Assembly (NCBI RefSeq): GCF_900114775.1
Contig: NZ_FOUE01000003.1
Span: 372,001 to 436,000 of the forward strand
DNA from: Marinobacter zhejiangensis
GTDB taxonomy: Bacteria; Pseudomonadota; Gammaproteobacteria; Pseudomonadales; Oleiphilaceae
Reading direction: 5' to 3'
DNA length: 64,000 nucleotides
Every line of letters starts with the position of its first letter. Position 1 is the stretch's first letter. Positions 28,134 through 37,028 of this stretch are shown one piece after another. The translations under genes and the position numbers were made by a program. The notes beneath the pieces were generated by a model. That model had not been told where the DNA came from. It did not search any database and worked only from the letters and a program-made list of their open reading frames with translations.

Positions 28134-29111
28134 ATGACCCCAACCGGGTGCTGGGAACCGACCGCGTCGATTGAAGCTTTGCAGGCACGAGCTCTTCAGC
28201 TTAAGTACCTGCGCTCCTTCTTCGATCGTCGTGGTGTTCTTGAAACTGAGACCCCGGTGCTGGGGCGTCACGGTGTGACGGACCTCAACCTGGACAGCGT
28301 TGAGGCGAATTTCGCACCGATTATTGGCTGCCCGGCCCGCTCCGGGTGGCTGCAGACATCCCCCGAATACCATATGAAACGCCTGCTGGCAGCGGGCTCT
28401 GGTCCTATCTATCAGGTGTTTCGTGCGTTTCGCAGTGGCGAGCGTGGAACCCGCCATAATCCTGAGTTTTCCCTGCTTGAATGGTATCGGCCCGGGTTCA
28501 CCGACCGTGAGCTGATGGCTGAAGTCGCTGACCTTGTCTGTGGCTGGTTGGAATGTCCGGCGCCGCACACCTTGAGCTACCGGGATGCGCTGGTTCGTTT
28601 TGCCGGGCTTGACCCTTTTGAGGTCAGTGATGAGGAGCTTGAGAATCGCTGCGAGCGCTGGCTCGGCGAAGGCAATGCGTCAGGCCTGGGGCGCGACGGC
28701 TGGCTCGATGTACTGATGAGTCATGAGGTGGAAGTGGCATTGCGTGAGCAACCGCCGACCTTCGTTACCGCCTACCCGGCCAGTCAGGCGGCTCTCGCAA
28801 GGGTTTCCGTCGAAGGCGGTGTCCCCGTCGCCCACCGTTTTGAGTTGTACGTCAACGGCATTGAGCTGTGTAACGGCTATTGGGAACTGACGGACGCCGA
28901 GGAGCAGCGGCAACGGTTTCTGGCTGACAATGAGGCCAGGAAGGGTGCGGGAAAGCCTGAAATGCCGGTGGATGAGGCGCTGCTATTTGCGCTGGAAGCC
29001 GGTCTCCCGGACTGTGCCGGCGTTGCGCTGGGGCTGGACCGGCTGCTGATGCTCAAGATGGGGAAGACCTCAATCGCTGAGGTTGTGGCCTTCCCCTTTG
29101 AGATCGCCTGA
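28134..29111 (+). CDS. epmA: EF-P--(R)-beta-lysine ligase
   Basis: A 325-aa paralogue of the class II lysyl-tRNA synthetase catalytic core that lacks the anticodon domain (GenX/PoxA). Motif 2 region: FRAFRSGERGTRHNPEFSLLEWYR. Motif 3 region: GVALGLDRLLMLKMG. YHMKRLL and NGIELCNGYWELTD are also typical. The ATG at 28134 is chosen over an upstream in-frame start inside efp because the family begins near TPTGCWEPTAS. It attaches beta-lysine to Lys34 of EF-P. The stop codon directly abuts the stop of psd on the other strand. Confidence 0.95.
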   Translation: MTPTGCWEPTASIEALQARALQLKYLRSFFDRRGVLETETPVLGRHGVTDLNLDSVEANFAPIIGCPARSGWLQTSPEYHMKRLLAAGSGPIYQVFRAFRSGERGTRHNPEFSLLEWYRPGFTDRELMAEVADLVCGWLECPAPHTLSYRDALVRFAGLDPFEVSDEELENRCERWLGEGNASGLGRDGWLDVLMSHEVEVALREQPPTFVTAYPASQAALARVSVEGGVPVAHRFELYVNGIELCNGYWELTDAEEQRQRFLADNEARKGAGKPEMPVDEALLFALEAGLPDCAGVALGLDRLLMLKMGKTSIAEVVAFPFEIA

Positions 29112-29969
29112 TCAGGCGTTGAGGCCGAACGCCTCACCCATGCGGATGGTCTTGCCGGCAATCATGTCTTTCTTCCACTGGGTTGCCCCTTTGGGCGCCA
29201 CCATGATTACGGTGGAACCCAGGCGGAAACGACCCATTTCCTGCCCTTTTTCGAAGGTGATGGGCGTCTTCAGGTGGTCGTATTTCGAAACTGAAACACC
29301 GTTACCGCTCGGCACCACAACCCCTGCCCAGGTGGTTTCGACGCTACCAACAATCATGGCGCCAACCAAGACCATCGCAAAGGGACCGATGTCGGTATCA
29401 AAAATGGCAACCACTCGCTCATTGCGGGCAAATAGGTTGGGAACATTTTCAGCGGTCACGGGATTTACCGAGAACAACTTACCCGGTACGTGGATCATCT
29501 CCCGCAGGGTTCCGGACATCGGCATGTGAATACGGTGATAGTCTTTCGGAGCCAGGTAGATGGTCGCAAACTCACCATTCTCGAACGGCTCGGTCCGCTC
29601 GGCGTCGCCACCCAGAAGCTCCTGAAGGCTGAAGGATTGCCCCTTGGCCTGGAAAACGCGGTCGTCGCTGACTTGACCGAGCTGGCTGATGGCACCGTCA
29701 ACCGGGCTGGTGAGTACCTTGGGGGCCGGGTCGACCGGGCGGAGCCCTGGTTTCAGTTCCCGTGTGAAGAAGGCATTAAAGCTGGGGTAGGCTTCCGGGT
29801 TGGGCTCGGCTGCTTCACTCATGTTTACGCCATAACGGCCGATAAACCACTTGATCACCCTGTTCTTCAGGGCCGGGGTCCGGTCGCTGTCTGCGAGCTT
29901 GCCCGCCAGGCGGGAAACTGCAAGCTGGGGCGTAACGTATTGACTGATAACAAATAGCTTGTCCAACAT
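29112..29969 (-). CDS. psd: Phosphatidylserine decarboxylase proenzyme
   Basis: A 285-aa inner-membrane enzyme that makes phosphatidylethanolamine. The self-cleavage motif is RFRLGSTVIM near residue 250: cleavage at Gly-Ser yields the pyruvoyl group. The DYHRIHMP motif with its catalytic His and TSPVDGAISQLG are present. It is convergent with epmA with no spacer; TGATCA contains both stops. The order psd-motA-motB-rsgA-orn matches Pseudomonas except that the rhodanese gene found there is absent here. Confidence 0.96.
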   Translation of the reverse strand: MLDKLFVISQYVTPQLAVSRLAGKLADSDRTPALKNRVIKWFIGRYGVNMSEAAEPNPEAYPSFNAFFTRELKPGLRPVDPAPKVLTSPVDGAISQLGQVSDDRVFQAKGQSFSLQELLGGDAERTEPFENGEFATIYLAPKDYHRIHMPMSGTLREMIHVPGKLFSVNPVTAENVPNLFARNERVVAIFDTDIGPFAMVLVGAMIVGSVETTWAGVVVPSGNGVSVSKYDHLKTPITFEKGQEMGRFRLGSTVIMVAPKGATQWKKDMIAGKTIRMGEAFGLNA

Positions 29970-30118
29970 GGGTGCTTTCTCTTGTAAACAGAGCGCGTGA
30001 TTCTATCAAAGTCTGAAGGGATAGCGAGTAATTGGTTGAATTTGCTATCTTCGCGGATGGCGAGAGCCGTTGCTATGATTGTGGCGGCAATTCCTTTTCA
30101 ACGGGTGTATGAGGTTTT

Positions 30119-30970
30119 ATGGCATTAATCATTGGTGGGATTATTGTGGTTGCCTGCGTATTGGGCGGCTATACGCTCCATGGCGGAAACCTGATGGTAT
30201 TGTGGCAACCGACGGAGCTCCTGATCATTTTTGGGGCGGCATTGGGGTCATTCATCATTGCCAACCCTCCCAGCCTCATCAAGCAAGTCTTCCAGGGGAT
30301 CCTGCGCTTGCTGACGGGGTCGCCATTCAATAAAGCCTTTTACTTGGACCTGCTCAGTCTGCTGTACGATGTCTTCGACAAATCGCGAAAGCAGGGGGTG
30401 ATGTCAATTGAAGAGGACATCGACAACCCTGAGTCCAGCGCGATTTTTACCCGTTATCCTGCGGTGATGAAGTCTCGGGAATTGATGGCGTTCATTACCG
30501 ACTATCTGCGCATCATCAGTTCCGGCAACATGGCGCCCCATGAGCTGGAAGGCATGATGGACAATGAAATCGATAGCCGTCATCGCGAACTCGAAGAGCC
30601 GGCTCATGCCGTTAATAAAATCGCGGATGCATTGCCGGGTCTGGGTATCGTGGCTGCGGTGCTGGGTATTGTCATCACCATGAATTTCCTGGCCGAAGGG
30701 CCTGAGCGGATTGGTCTCAGTGTGGCGGCAGCACTGGTTGGTACTTTCCTTGGAATCTGGATGGGGTACGGGTTTGTCGGCCCCACTTCCATAGCTCTTG
30801 AGCACGCAGCCCAGTATGAGCTGAAAGCCTACGAATGCGTCAAATCATCCCTGATTGCTACGGTGTCCGGGCAGGCTCCGCAGATGGCGGTTGAATTTGG
30901 GCGAAAGGCGCTGCCAACCCATAAGCGACCTGATTTCCAGGAGCTGAATGATCACGTGCGTTCGAAGTAA
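30119..30970 (+). CDS. motA: Flagellar motor stator protein MotA/PomA type
   Basis: A 283-aa inner-membrane stator protein with four spans (ALIIGGIIVVACVLGGY, ELLIIFGAALGSFIIA, ALPGLGIVAAVLGIVITM, LSVAAALVGTFLGIWMGYGF). The cytosolic loop carries the charged residues that contact FliG (about 85-115). A GAGG precedes the ATG at 30119. motB lies 50 bp downstream and the pair forms the ion channel. The length fits the PA4954-type MotA rather than MotC. Confidence 0.95.
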   Translation: MALIIGGIIVVACVLGGYTLHGGNLMVLWQPTELLIIFGAALGSFIIANPPSLIKQVFQGILRLLTGSPFNKAFYLDLLSLLYDVFDKSRKQGVMSIEEDIDNPESSAIFTRYPAVMKSRELMAFITDYLRIISSGNMAPHELEGMMDNEIDSRHRELEEPAHAVNKIADALPGLGIVAAVLGIVITMNFLAEGPERIGLSVAAALVGTFLGIWMGYGFVGPTSIALEHAAQYELKAYECVKSSLIATVSGQAPQMAVEFGRKALPTHKRPDFQELNDHVRSK

Positions 30971-31020
30971 CGGTGTTACACGTAACGATAACGCTTTGAG
31001 TAGCCAGACCGGGTGATGAC

Positions 31021-31986
31021 GTGGAAGAAAGACCGATCATTGTAAAGCGCAAAAAGGTGGTAGCCGGTGGTCACCATGGTGGCTCCTGGAAAGTGGCATT
31101 TGCCGATTTTGCGACCGCCATGATGGCCTTTTTCCTGGTGCTTTGGCTGACGGCCACGGCGACACCGGAGCAGATTGAGGCGGTCGAGGGCTATTTTCGG
31201 GACCCGGTTGGGTATGTCGATGGTGGCTCTCGTAATCCTGTTGATCTGGGGGGCAGTGCGTCGGTGGTTGAGGCGTCCAGTGCCGACGTCGCGGACAGTC
31301 AGATCCAAATTGAGGATGAGCGGATCGAAGAGTTGGCGGACTCCCTGGAACGTCGCCAGATGGAAGAGCTGTTTCAGGACCTGCAGGAGCAGATTGAGCA
31401 AAGCCAGACGCTTCAGGAGTTCAAGGACCAGCTGCTCATTGATATCACTGATGAAGGGTTGCGGATTCAGATCGTGGACCGTTCCCAGCGACCGATGTTC
31501 GACAGTGGGCGTGCCCAGCTCAAGTACTACTCCCAGGATATCTTGTTCGAACTAGCCAAGCCGTTGAGCATGGTGCCCAACAAACTCAGCATTACCGGTC
31601 ATACCGATGCTACGCCGTTCAGTGGTCGTCCCGGTTACACCAACTGGGAATTGTCGGCGGACCGCGCCAATACCGCCCGCCGCGCCCTGGTTGCCGGAGG
31701 TGTGGGCAATCAGCAGATTGCCCGGGTGGTTGGGCTCAGTGACTCGGTACTGTTCGACCAAGATGACCCAACGGCCCCGGTCAACCGCCGCATTGCCATC
31801 ATCGTGCTGAACAAGAAAACCGTGCAGGATATACAGGACAACGCCGGTCGTCAGGACCCTAACCAGCCGCTGATCGACCTGACTGCACCGACTGAGGCAC
31901 AGCGGCGGGAAGCGCAAGAGGCTCTTGAAAGTGGTGACTGGCTGCAGGAGCGGGAAGAGCCCAACCCGAACGAGTTGAGCTGGTAA
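31021..31986 (+). CDS. motB: Flagellar motor protein MotB
   Basis: A 321-aa stator protein that anchors MotA to peptidoglycan. One N-terminal span (WKVAFADFATAMMAFFLVLWL) includes the ion-carrying Asp of FADF. A plug and helical linker follow (to about 150). The OmpA-like peptidoglycan-binding domain has LSITGHTDATPFSGRPGYTN and LSADRANTARRALV. The start is GTG at 31021 (VEERPIIVKRKKVVAGG). The C-terminus ends in a Pro/Glu tail. The ion (proton or sodium) cannot be told from sequence alone. Confidence 0.95.
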   Translation: MEERPIIVKRKKVVAGGHHGGSWKVAFADFATAMMAFFLVLWLTATATPEQIEAVEGYFRDPVGYVDGGSRNPVDLGGSASVVEASSADVADSQIQIEDERIEELADSLERRQMEELFQDLQEQIEQSQTLQEFKDQLLIDITDEGLRIQIVDRSQRPMFDSGRAQLKYYSQDILFELAKPLSMVPNKLSITGHTDATPFSGRPGYTNWELSADRANTARRALVAGGVGNQQIARVVGLSDSVLFDQDDPTAPVNRRIAIIVLNKKTVQDIQDNAGRQDPNQPLIDLTAPTEAQRREAQEALESGDWLQEREEPNPNELSW

Positions 31987-31989
31987 ACC

Positions 31990-33045
31990 TTACTCTACAG
32001 TGAGTCCCCGGGATTGCTGTTCCGCCATGTCCTGAAGGATGCGGTGGAAGCTGTGCATCCGCTCCGGCGTGATTTCACCTTTGTCGGCGGCGTCGTTGAT
32101 GGCGCAGCCGGGGTCGTTCTGGTGGCGGCAGTTGCGGAAGCGGCAGTGGCCCATCAAGTTGCGGATTTCCCGGAAGCCAAATTCGATCTCGTCCGCAGAC
32201 ATATGCCACAAACCAAACTCCCGGATCCCCGGAGAATCAATCAGGTCCCCCCCGCAGTCCAGATGGAACAATCGTGCCGTGGTTGTGGTGTGGGTGCCTT
32301 TGCCAGTGCTCTCGGATACCGCACCGACGCGAATGGACTCGTCCGGTAGCAGTGTCTGAATGATCGATGACTTACCGACACCTGACTGGCCGACGAACAC
32401 GCTGGTCTGGCCCTGGACCAGTTCGGTCACCTGGGAGGCGGGTTCGCCATCGGTCGTGCGCGCGGAGGTCCTTACCACTGGATACCCCAAAGACTCGTAG
32501 CGTGCCAGTAGACGGTCGATCGCTTCCCGGTTGTCATCGGTCACCAGGTCCTGCTTGTTGAGCAGGATGACGGCGGGTATGCCGGTCGTTTCCGACGCCA
32601 CCAGGTAGCGGTCGATCAGGTTGTCGTGTGGCTCCGGTTCCGGCGCAATGACCAGAATGATGTGGTCAATGTTGGCCGCAACCGGCTTGATCTGGCCAAA
32701 CTTATCCGGGCGCTGCAGTAAATTCTGGCGCTCCGAGCGGGCGACGATGACGCCGGTTTCGCCTGACCCGGGACGCCAGATGACCCGGTCCCCGGTCACC
32801 AGGCTGTCAATGTTGGCGCGGACAAAGCAGCGACAGACGCTGCCTTTACGCTCGCCCTCAAGCGCCTCGATGTCCAGTTGCTGGCCATAGTGGGCGATAA
32901 CCAGCCCGGCCTGCTCTGCGCCGAGTTCGCCAGCTTCCAGTTGTTCGTCAATGGCGCGTTCCTTGCGGTGAGCACGCTCCGCCCGTTCCTGCTGAATCTT
33001 GCGGATACGCCACTGCTGTTGTTTGTTTAATCGACGTTTGGCCAT
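31990..33045 (-). CDS. rsgA: Small ribosomal subunit biogenesis GTPase RsgA
   Basis: A 351-aa circularly permuted GTPase that matures the 30S subunit. Motif order is G4 (LNKQDLV), G1 (GQSGVGKSS), G3 (DSPGIREFG), the RsgA permutation, after an OB fold. The C-terminal zinc site is CRFRNCRHQNDPGC. I use the ATG at 33045; a TTG two codons upstream is possible. It is tail-to-tail with motB (3 bp) and divergent from orn, as in other gammaproteobacteria. Confidence 0.96.
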   Translation of the reverse strand: MAKRRLNKQQQWRIRKIQQERAERAHRKERAIDEQLEAGELGAEQAGLVIAHYGQQLDIEALEGERKGSVCRCFVRANIDSLVTGDRVIWRPGSGETGVIVARSERQNLLQRPDKFGQIKPVAANIDHIILVIAPEPEPHDNLIDRYLVASETTGIPAVILLNKQDLVTDDNREAIDRLLARYESLGYPVVRTSARTTDGEPASQVTELVQGQTSVFVGQSGVGKSSIIQTLLPDESIRVGAVSESTGKGTHTTTTARLFHLDCGGDLIDSPGIREFGLWHMSADEIEFGFREIRNLMGHCRFRNCRHQNDPGCAINDAADKGEITPERMHSFHRILQDMAEQQSRGLTVE

Positions 33046-33168
33046 AGGCAATAGTGTGATGTCAGTATCGAGGGCTAATCTGGTGTACCATCATACTCGA
33101 ATTGCCCCGTTGCTGCCTGCACGGTGGCAGTCTCCTCGCGCGAAACCTTTACCCTCAGGAGAGAAGTA

Positions 33169-33717
33169 ATGTCGGCATCCGACCGCCTTGTCTGGATTGA
33201 CCTGGAAATGACCGGGTTGGACCCGGAACGGGAACGCATCATCGAAATTGCCACCATTGTCACCGACTCGAACCTCAATGTCATTGCAGAGGGGCCGGTC
33301 ATCGCAGTGCATCAGCCAGACAGTTTGCTGGATGCCATGGATGAGTGGTGCACCAGGACTCATGGCGAAAACGGCCTGACCCAGCGGGTCAAAGACAGCA
33401 AGGTGTCGGAAGCGGAGGCGGAACAGCAGACGCTGGCCTTCCTGAAGGAGCACCTGGATGCAGGTGCCTCACCACTCTGCGGTAACAGCATTGGGCAGGA
33501 TCGTCGCTTTCTGGTGAAGTACATGCCGCAACTGGAGGCGTTCTTCCATTACCGCAACCTTGATGTCAGCACGGTAAAGGAGCTGGCGCGGCGTTGGCGG
33601 CCTGACGTATTGGCAGGCGTGGCCAAAAAGGGCTCACACCTTGCTCTGGATGATATCCGGGACTCCATTGCCGAGCTCCAGCATTACCGGGAGGCGTTTT
33701 TCCGCCTTCAGGACTGA
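33169..33717 (+). CDS. orn: Oligoribonuclease
   Basis: A 182-aa DEDDh exonuclease that degrades short oligoribonucleotides, including pGpG from c-di-GMP turnover. DEDDh residues: [20 protein letters not shown], and [12 protein letters not shown]. The ATG at 33169 follows AGGAG at a good distance; an upstream in-frame start is rejected. Its 3' end overlaps that of queG by 10 bp. The link to c-di-GMP is relevant because a FimX-like effector lies in the same window. Confidence 0.97.
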   Translation: MSASDRLVWIDLEMTGLDPERERIIEIATIVTDSNLNVIAEGPVIAVHQPDSLLDAMDEWCTRTHGENGLTQRVKDSKVSEAEAEQQTLAFLKEHLDAGASPLCGNSIGQDRRFLVKYMPQLEAFFHYRNLDVSTVKELARRWRPDVLAGVAKKGSHLALDDIRDSIAELQHYREAFFRLQD

Positions 33718-34793
33718 GTCGCGGGTGGTGTGGCGTCGGTATCGACGCCATGCTGCTGCAAAGCCCACAGCACATGTTCCCTCACCAGCGGGGAAGGGTG
33801 GTTGGTCCGGTATTTAAGGGCCTCAATGACTGGAATGGTGGATGGTGCGTTTCCCAGTCCCACTGCCAGGTTGCGGAGCCAGCCTTCATACCCGGTCCGG
33901 CGAATGGCCGACCCTTCCGTGCGCGTTAGAAACTCCTCTTCGGTCCAGCGAAACAGCTGAGCCAGCTCGGTATTGTCCAGATGGTGCCGCGGCTTGAAGT
34001 CCTCTTCAGCGGACGGTTTGCTGAAACGGTTCCAGGGGCAGACCAGCTGACAGTCATCGCAGCCAAATACCCGGTTGCCCATCAGTGGTCGTAACTCTTC
34101 CGGAATGGCGCCCTTCAGCTCAATGGTCAGGTAACTGATGCAGCGCCGGGCGTCCAGCACGTGTGGGGCGGGGAAGGCCTGGGTCGGGCAAAGGTCCAGG
34201 CAGGACGTGCAGCGGCCACAATGGTCTTTGTCATACGGTGTGTCGAGTGGCAGTGGCGCACTGGTGAAAATTTCACCCAGGAAGAAGAATGAGCCGGCCT
34301 TGCGAGTCAGCAGCATGGTGTTCTTGCCCTGCCAGCCCAGTCCGGCTTGACGGGCCAGGGCGCGTTCCAGCACCGGGGCGCTGTCGACAAACGCCCGGTA
34401 ATCGAACCCGGACACCGCATCATCAATCCGCTTGGCGAGGGTTGCCAGGCGTTTGCGCATCAGTTTGTGGTAATCACGTCCCAGGGTATAGCGAGATATA
34501 TAGGCTTTTTCGGGATTAGACAAGACATCGCCGGGGCTGTCCGGTGTTGTCAGGTAATCCATGCGCACGGAGATGACCCGTTGGGTTCCCGGTACCAGTT
34601 CGGTGGGCGTAAACCGCTTGTTGCCATGGTCTGCCATATAGCTCATTTCGCCATGTAGGCCATTCGCCAGCCACCGTTTCAGGTGGCTGCCATGGTCGCC
34701 AGTATCGGGCGTGCTGATGCCAACATCGGCAAAGCCAAGTTCTTGTGCCCAGCGGCGGATAATATCTGGAAGTGTGTCCAGGGATTGGTGCAT
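33708..34793 (-). CDS. queG: Epoxyqueuosine reductase
   Basis: A 361-aa cobalamin-dependent iron-sulfur enzyme for the last step of queuosine synthesis in tRNA. Two [4Fe-4S] motifs are visible ([16 protein letters not shown] and [13 protein letters not shown]), the N-terminal B12 domain has [12 protein letters not shown] and [11 protein letters not shown], and the C-terminus ends in HEAT-like helices. I use the ATG at 34793 ([10 protein letters not shown]); a TTG eight codons upstream is possible. It diverges from nnr. Confidence 0.95.
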   Translation of the reverse strand: MHQSLDTLPDIIRRWAQELGFADVGISTPDTGDHGSHLKRWLANGLHGEMSYMADHGNKRFTPTELVPGTQRVISVRMDYLTTPDSPGDVLSNPEKAYISRYTLGRDYHKLMRKRLATLAKRIDDAVSGFDYRAFVDSAPVLERALARQAGLGWQGKNTMLLTRKAGSFFFLGEIFTSAPLPLDTPYDKDHCGRCTSCLDLCPTQAFPAPHVLDARRCISYLTIELKGAIPEELRPLMGNRVFGCDDCQLVCPWNRFSKPSAEEDFKPRHHLDNTELAQLFRWTEEEFLTRTEGSAIRRTGYEGWLRNLAVGLGNAPSTIPVIEALKYRTNHPSPLVREHVLWALQQHGVDTDATPPATQS

Positions 34794-34919
34794 ATTGGAC
34801 TTTAGAATGTTTAACAAAACGGCAATTGTTTAAGTTATGACCTTTAGGGCTGTTTTGCTATTCTTTACAGAGATCTGGCCCTATAACTTCAACCGGTTTC
34901 TTTGCCAGGACCCGACGTC

Positions 34920-36512
34920 ATGATCCCAGCGGTTAGCCGTAGTCTACCAGAATCCCTGTATTCCGCCGATGCGGTGCGGGCGATTGACCGTTATGTGATC
35001 GGTCAGTGTCAGGTGCCTGGCTTTGAATTGATGCAGCGGGCAGCCAGCAGCGTTTTCCGGAATATGATCAAAGTCTGGCCAGAACCGGGGCGGTTGTTGG
35101 TGCTTTGCGGTGCTGGCAATAACGGTGGCGATGGTTACCTGGTGGCGGCCAGTGCGGTTCGTCATGGGCTCGACGTTGACTGTGTTGCCGTGACTGATCC
35201 TGAGCGCCTGAAAGGGGATGCCCTGAAGGCTTATCAGGCCGCCGTGGGCGACGGAGTTGGAGTTCGACTCTGGCGCGAACTCGATGAGGGCGCCCGTGCG
35301 GTGTTGTTTGCTACCGCCGGACTGATTGTCGATGGCATGTTGGGAACCGGCGTGACGGGGGCTCCGAGAGCTCCGTTCGATGACCTGATCCGCCGCTGCA
35401 ATGCCAGCCTGGCACCGGTGCTGGCAATTGACCTTCCGTCAGGGTTGGATGCGACAACGGGGCATGCGGCGGGCGATGTGGTCCGGGCGGTAGTAACGGT
35501 CACCTTTATTGGCCTGAAAACCGGCCTGCTAACCGGGCAGGGGAGTGGGTGTTCGGGGCAGGTGGTGTTCGAATCACTGGAGACCGAACCTTTTCTCGAT
35601 AGTTGTGGTGAGCAGCCGACGGCCCGGAGAGTGGATTGGTGGGGGCTTCGGTCTCGCTTACCCGTTCGCTCGGCGGCGGCCCACAAGGGGCATTTTGGGC
35701 ATCTGCTGATAGTTTCGGGTGACCGTGGTTTTGGTGGGGCCGCGTTGCTGGCGGCTGAGGCTGCAATACGTAGTGGCGCTGGCCTGGTGACGTTGGCGAC
35801 ACGACCGGAACACGTCATGCCGGCGCTGGCCCGGTGTCCGTCCGTTATGGCGCAGGGCGTGATTCATGGGTCGGAGCTGGTGCCGATGCTGTCCAGGGCA
35901 TCCATTGTGGTTTGTGGGCCAGGATTGGGGCAGTCGTCCTGGGGACAGCAGATGCTGCAACAGGTGGTGACCAGCGGTAAGCCCCAGGTTTTGGATGCGG
36001 ATGCCCTGAACCTGTTGTCGCAACGGGTTCCGGTGACCGCCAATAACCATATTCTGACGCCTCACCCGGGGGAGGCTGCACGATTGCTGGGAATGACCTC
36101 TGCCGCAGACGTAGAGGAGGACCGGGTGGCGGCCGCTATCCGCATTCAGCAGGAATATGGCGGAACAGTGCTGCTCAAAGGTGCTGGCACCGTGATTACG
36201 GACGGACGTGAAACCATCATCATTAGTGGTGGTAACCCGGGCATGGCGACCGGTGGTATGGGTGATGTGCTGTCGGGTATGATTGGCAGCCTCCTTGCAC
36301 AGGTCGCGACTCCGCTGGAGGCAGCGACACTCGCGGCGACGCTGCATTTGGCGTGTGCCGACCGGGCTTCGGAGTCGAAAGGGTATATGGGACTCATCCC
36401 AACCGATGTCATTGATACGCTGCCGTTGATGCTCGCTGAGGCCGAGAGGTTGTCAGAGCGCCGGTTGCGAGAGGGTTTACAGGGAATTGATGATGCCGTT
36501 GACGGCGAGTGA
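34920..36512 (+). CDS. nnr: Bifunctional NAD(P)H-hydrate repair enzyme
   Basis: A 530-aa fusion of an N-terminal NAD(P)HX epimerase (YjeF_N: CGAGNNGGDGYLVAA, VDGMLGTGVTGAPR) and a C-terminal ADP/ATP-dependent dehydratase (YjeF_C: HPGEAARLLG, then GNPGMATGGMGDVLSGMIG). It repairs hydrated nicotinamide cofactors. The ATG at 34920 follows AGGA. Its end overlaps tsaE by 23 bp, so the two are coupled. Standard architecture. Confidence 0.96.
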   Translation: MIPAVSRSLPESLYSADAVRAIDRYVIGQCQVPGFELMQRAASSVFRNMIKVWPEPGRLLVLCGAGNNGGDGYLVAASAVRHGLDVDCVAVTDPERLKGDALKAYQAAVGDGVGVRLWRELDEGARAVLFATAGLIVDGMLGTGVTGAPRAPFDDLIRRCNASLAPVLAIDLPSGLDATTGHAAGDVVRAVVTVTFIGLKTGLLTGQGSGCSGQVVFESLETEPFLDSCGEQPTARRVDWWGLRSRLPVRSAAAHKGHFGHLLIVSGDRGFGGAALLAAEAAIRSGAGLVTLATRPEHVMPALARCPSVMAQGVIHGSELVPMLSRASIVVCGPGLGQSSWGQQMLQQVVTSGKPQVLDADALNLLSQRVPVTANNHILTPHPGEAARLLGMTSAADVEEDRVAAAIRIQQEYGGTVLLKGAGTVITDGRETIIISGGNPGMATGGMGDVLSGMIGSLLAQVATPLEAATLAATLHLACADRASESKGYMGLIPTDVIDTLPLMLAEAERLSERRLREGLQGIDDAVDGE

Positions 36513-36996
36513 AACGGTTCGTTGCACGGTTGTGCTGGCGGACGAAAGCGAAACAGAGCGGCTGGGCGCTGAGATCGCCCGGCAGGTGCTTGCCAGCGGC
36601 GATGGTCTGACGATTTTCCTTGAGGGCAACCTGGGGATGGGCAAGACCACGTTGAGCCGGGGGGTGTTACGGGCACTGGGGCACACAGGTTCGGTCAAGA
36701 GCCCTACCTACACGTTGGTAGAACCGTACGAGCATTTACGCCCGGCCGCGTACCATTTTGATCTTTATCGGCTGGGTGACCCGGAAGAACTGGAATACAT
36801 GGGCATTCGGGATTATTTCCTCGGTGATGACATCTGTCTCATCGAGTGGGCGGAAAGGGGGCAAGGGGTGTTGCCCGAGCCGGACCTGATCATTCGCCTG
36901 GAAGCCCGGGGGCACGGACGGGTGGCGTACCTGAACGCGGGAACCCGTCGAGGGAGTGGCGTTGTGCTGGCGATCGATGCCGCGACTCCTGACTGA
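36490..36996 (+). CDS. tsaE: tRNA threonylcarbamoyladenosine biosynthesis ATPase TsaE
   Basis: A 168-aa P-loop ATPase (YjeE) needed with TsaB, TsaC and TsaD for t6A37 in tRNA. Walker A is GNLGMGKTT, followed by SPTYTLVEPY and the HFDLYRL and LIEWAERG motifs. Two adjacent ATG codons (36490 and 36493) both sit behind AGGGA, so the start is uncertain by one codon. It overlaps nnr and precedes amiB by 32 bp, the usual nnr-tsaE-amiB-mutL-miaA order. Confidence 0.95.
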   Translation: MMPLTASETVRCTVVLADESETERLGAEIARQVLASGDGLTIFLEGNLGMGKTTLSRGVLRALGHTGSVKSPTYTLVEPYEHLRPAAYHFDLYRLGDPEELEYMGIRDYFLGDDICLIEWAERGQGVLPEPDLIIRLEARGHGRVAYLNAGTRRGSGVVLAIDAATPD

Positions 36997-37028
36997 ACGA
37001 AATACTGAAAAGCGATTGGGTGCACAGG

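Noticed and set aside
30003..30040. Sigma28 (FliA) promoter ahead of motA
   Set aside because: A CAAAGTCT-like half is present but the second half and the spacing do not match the consensus.
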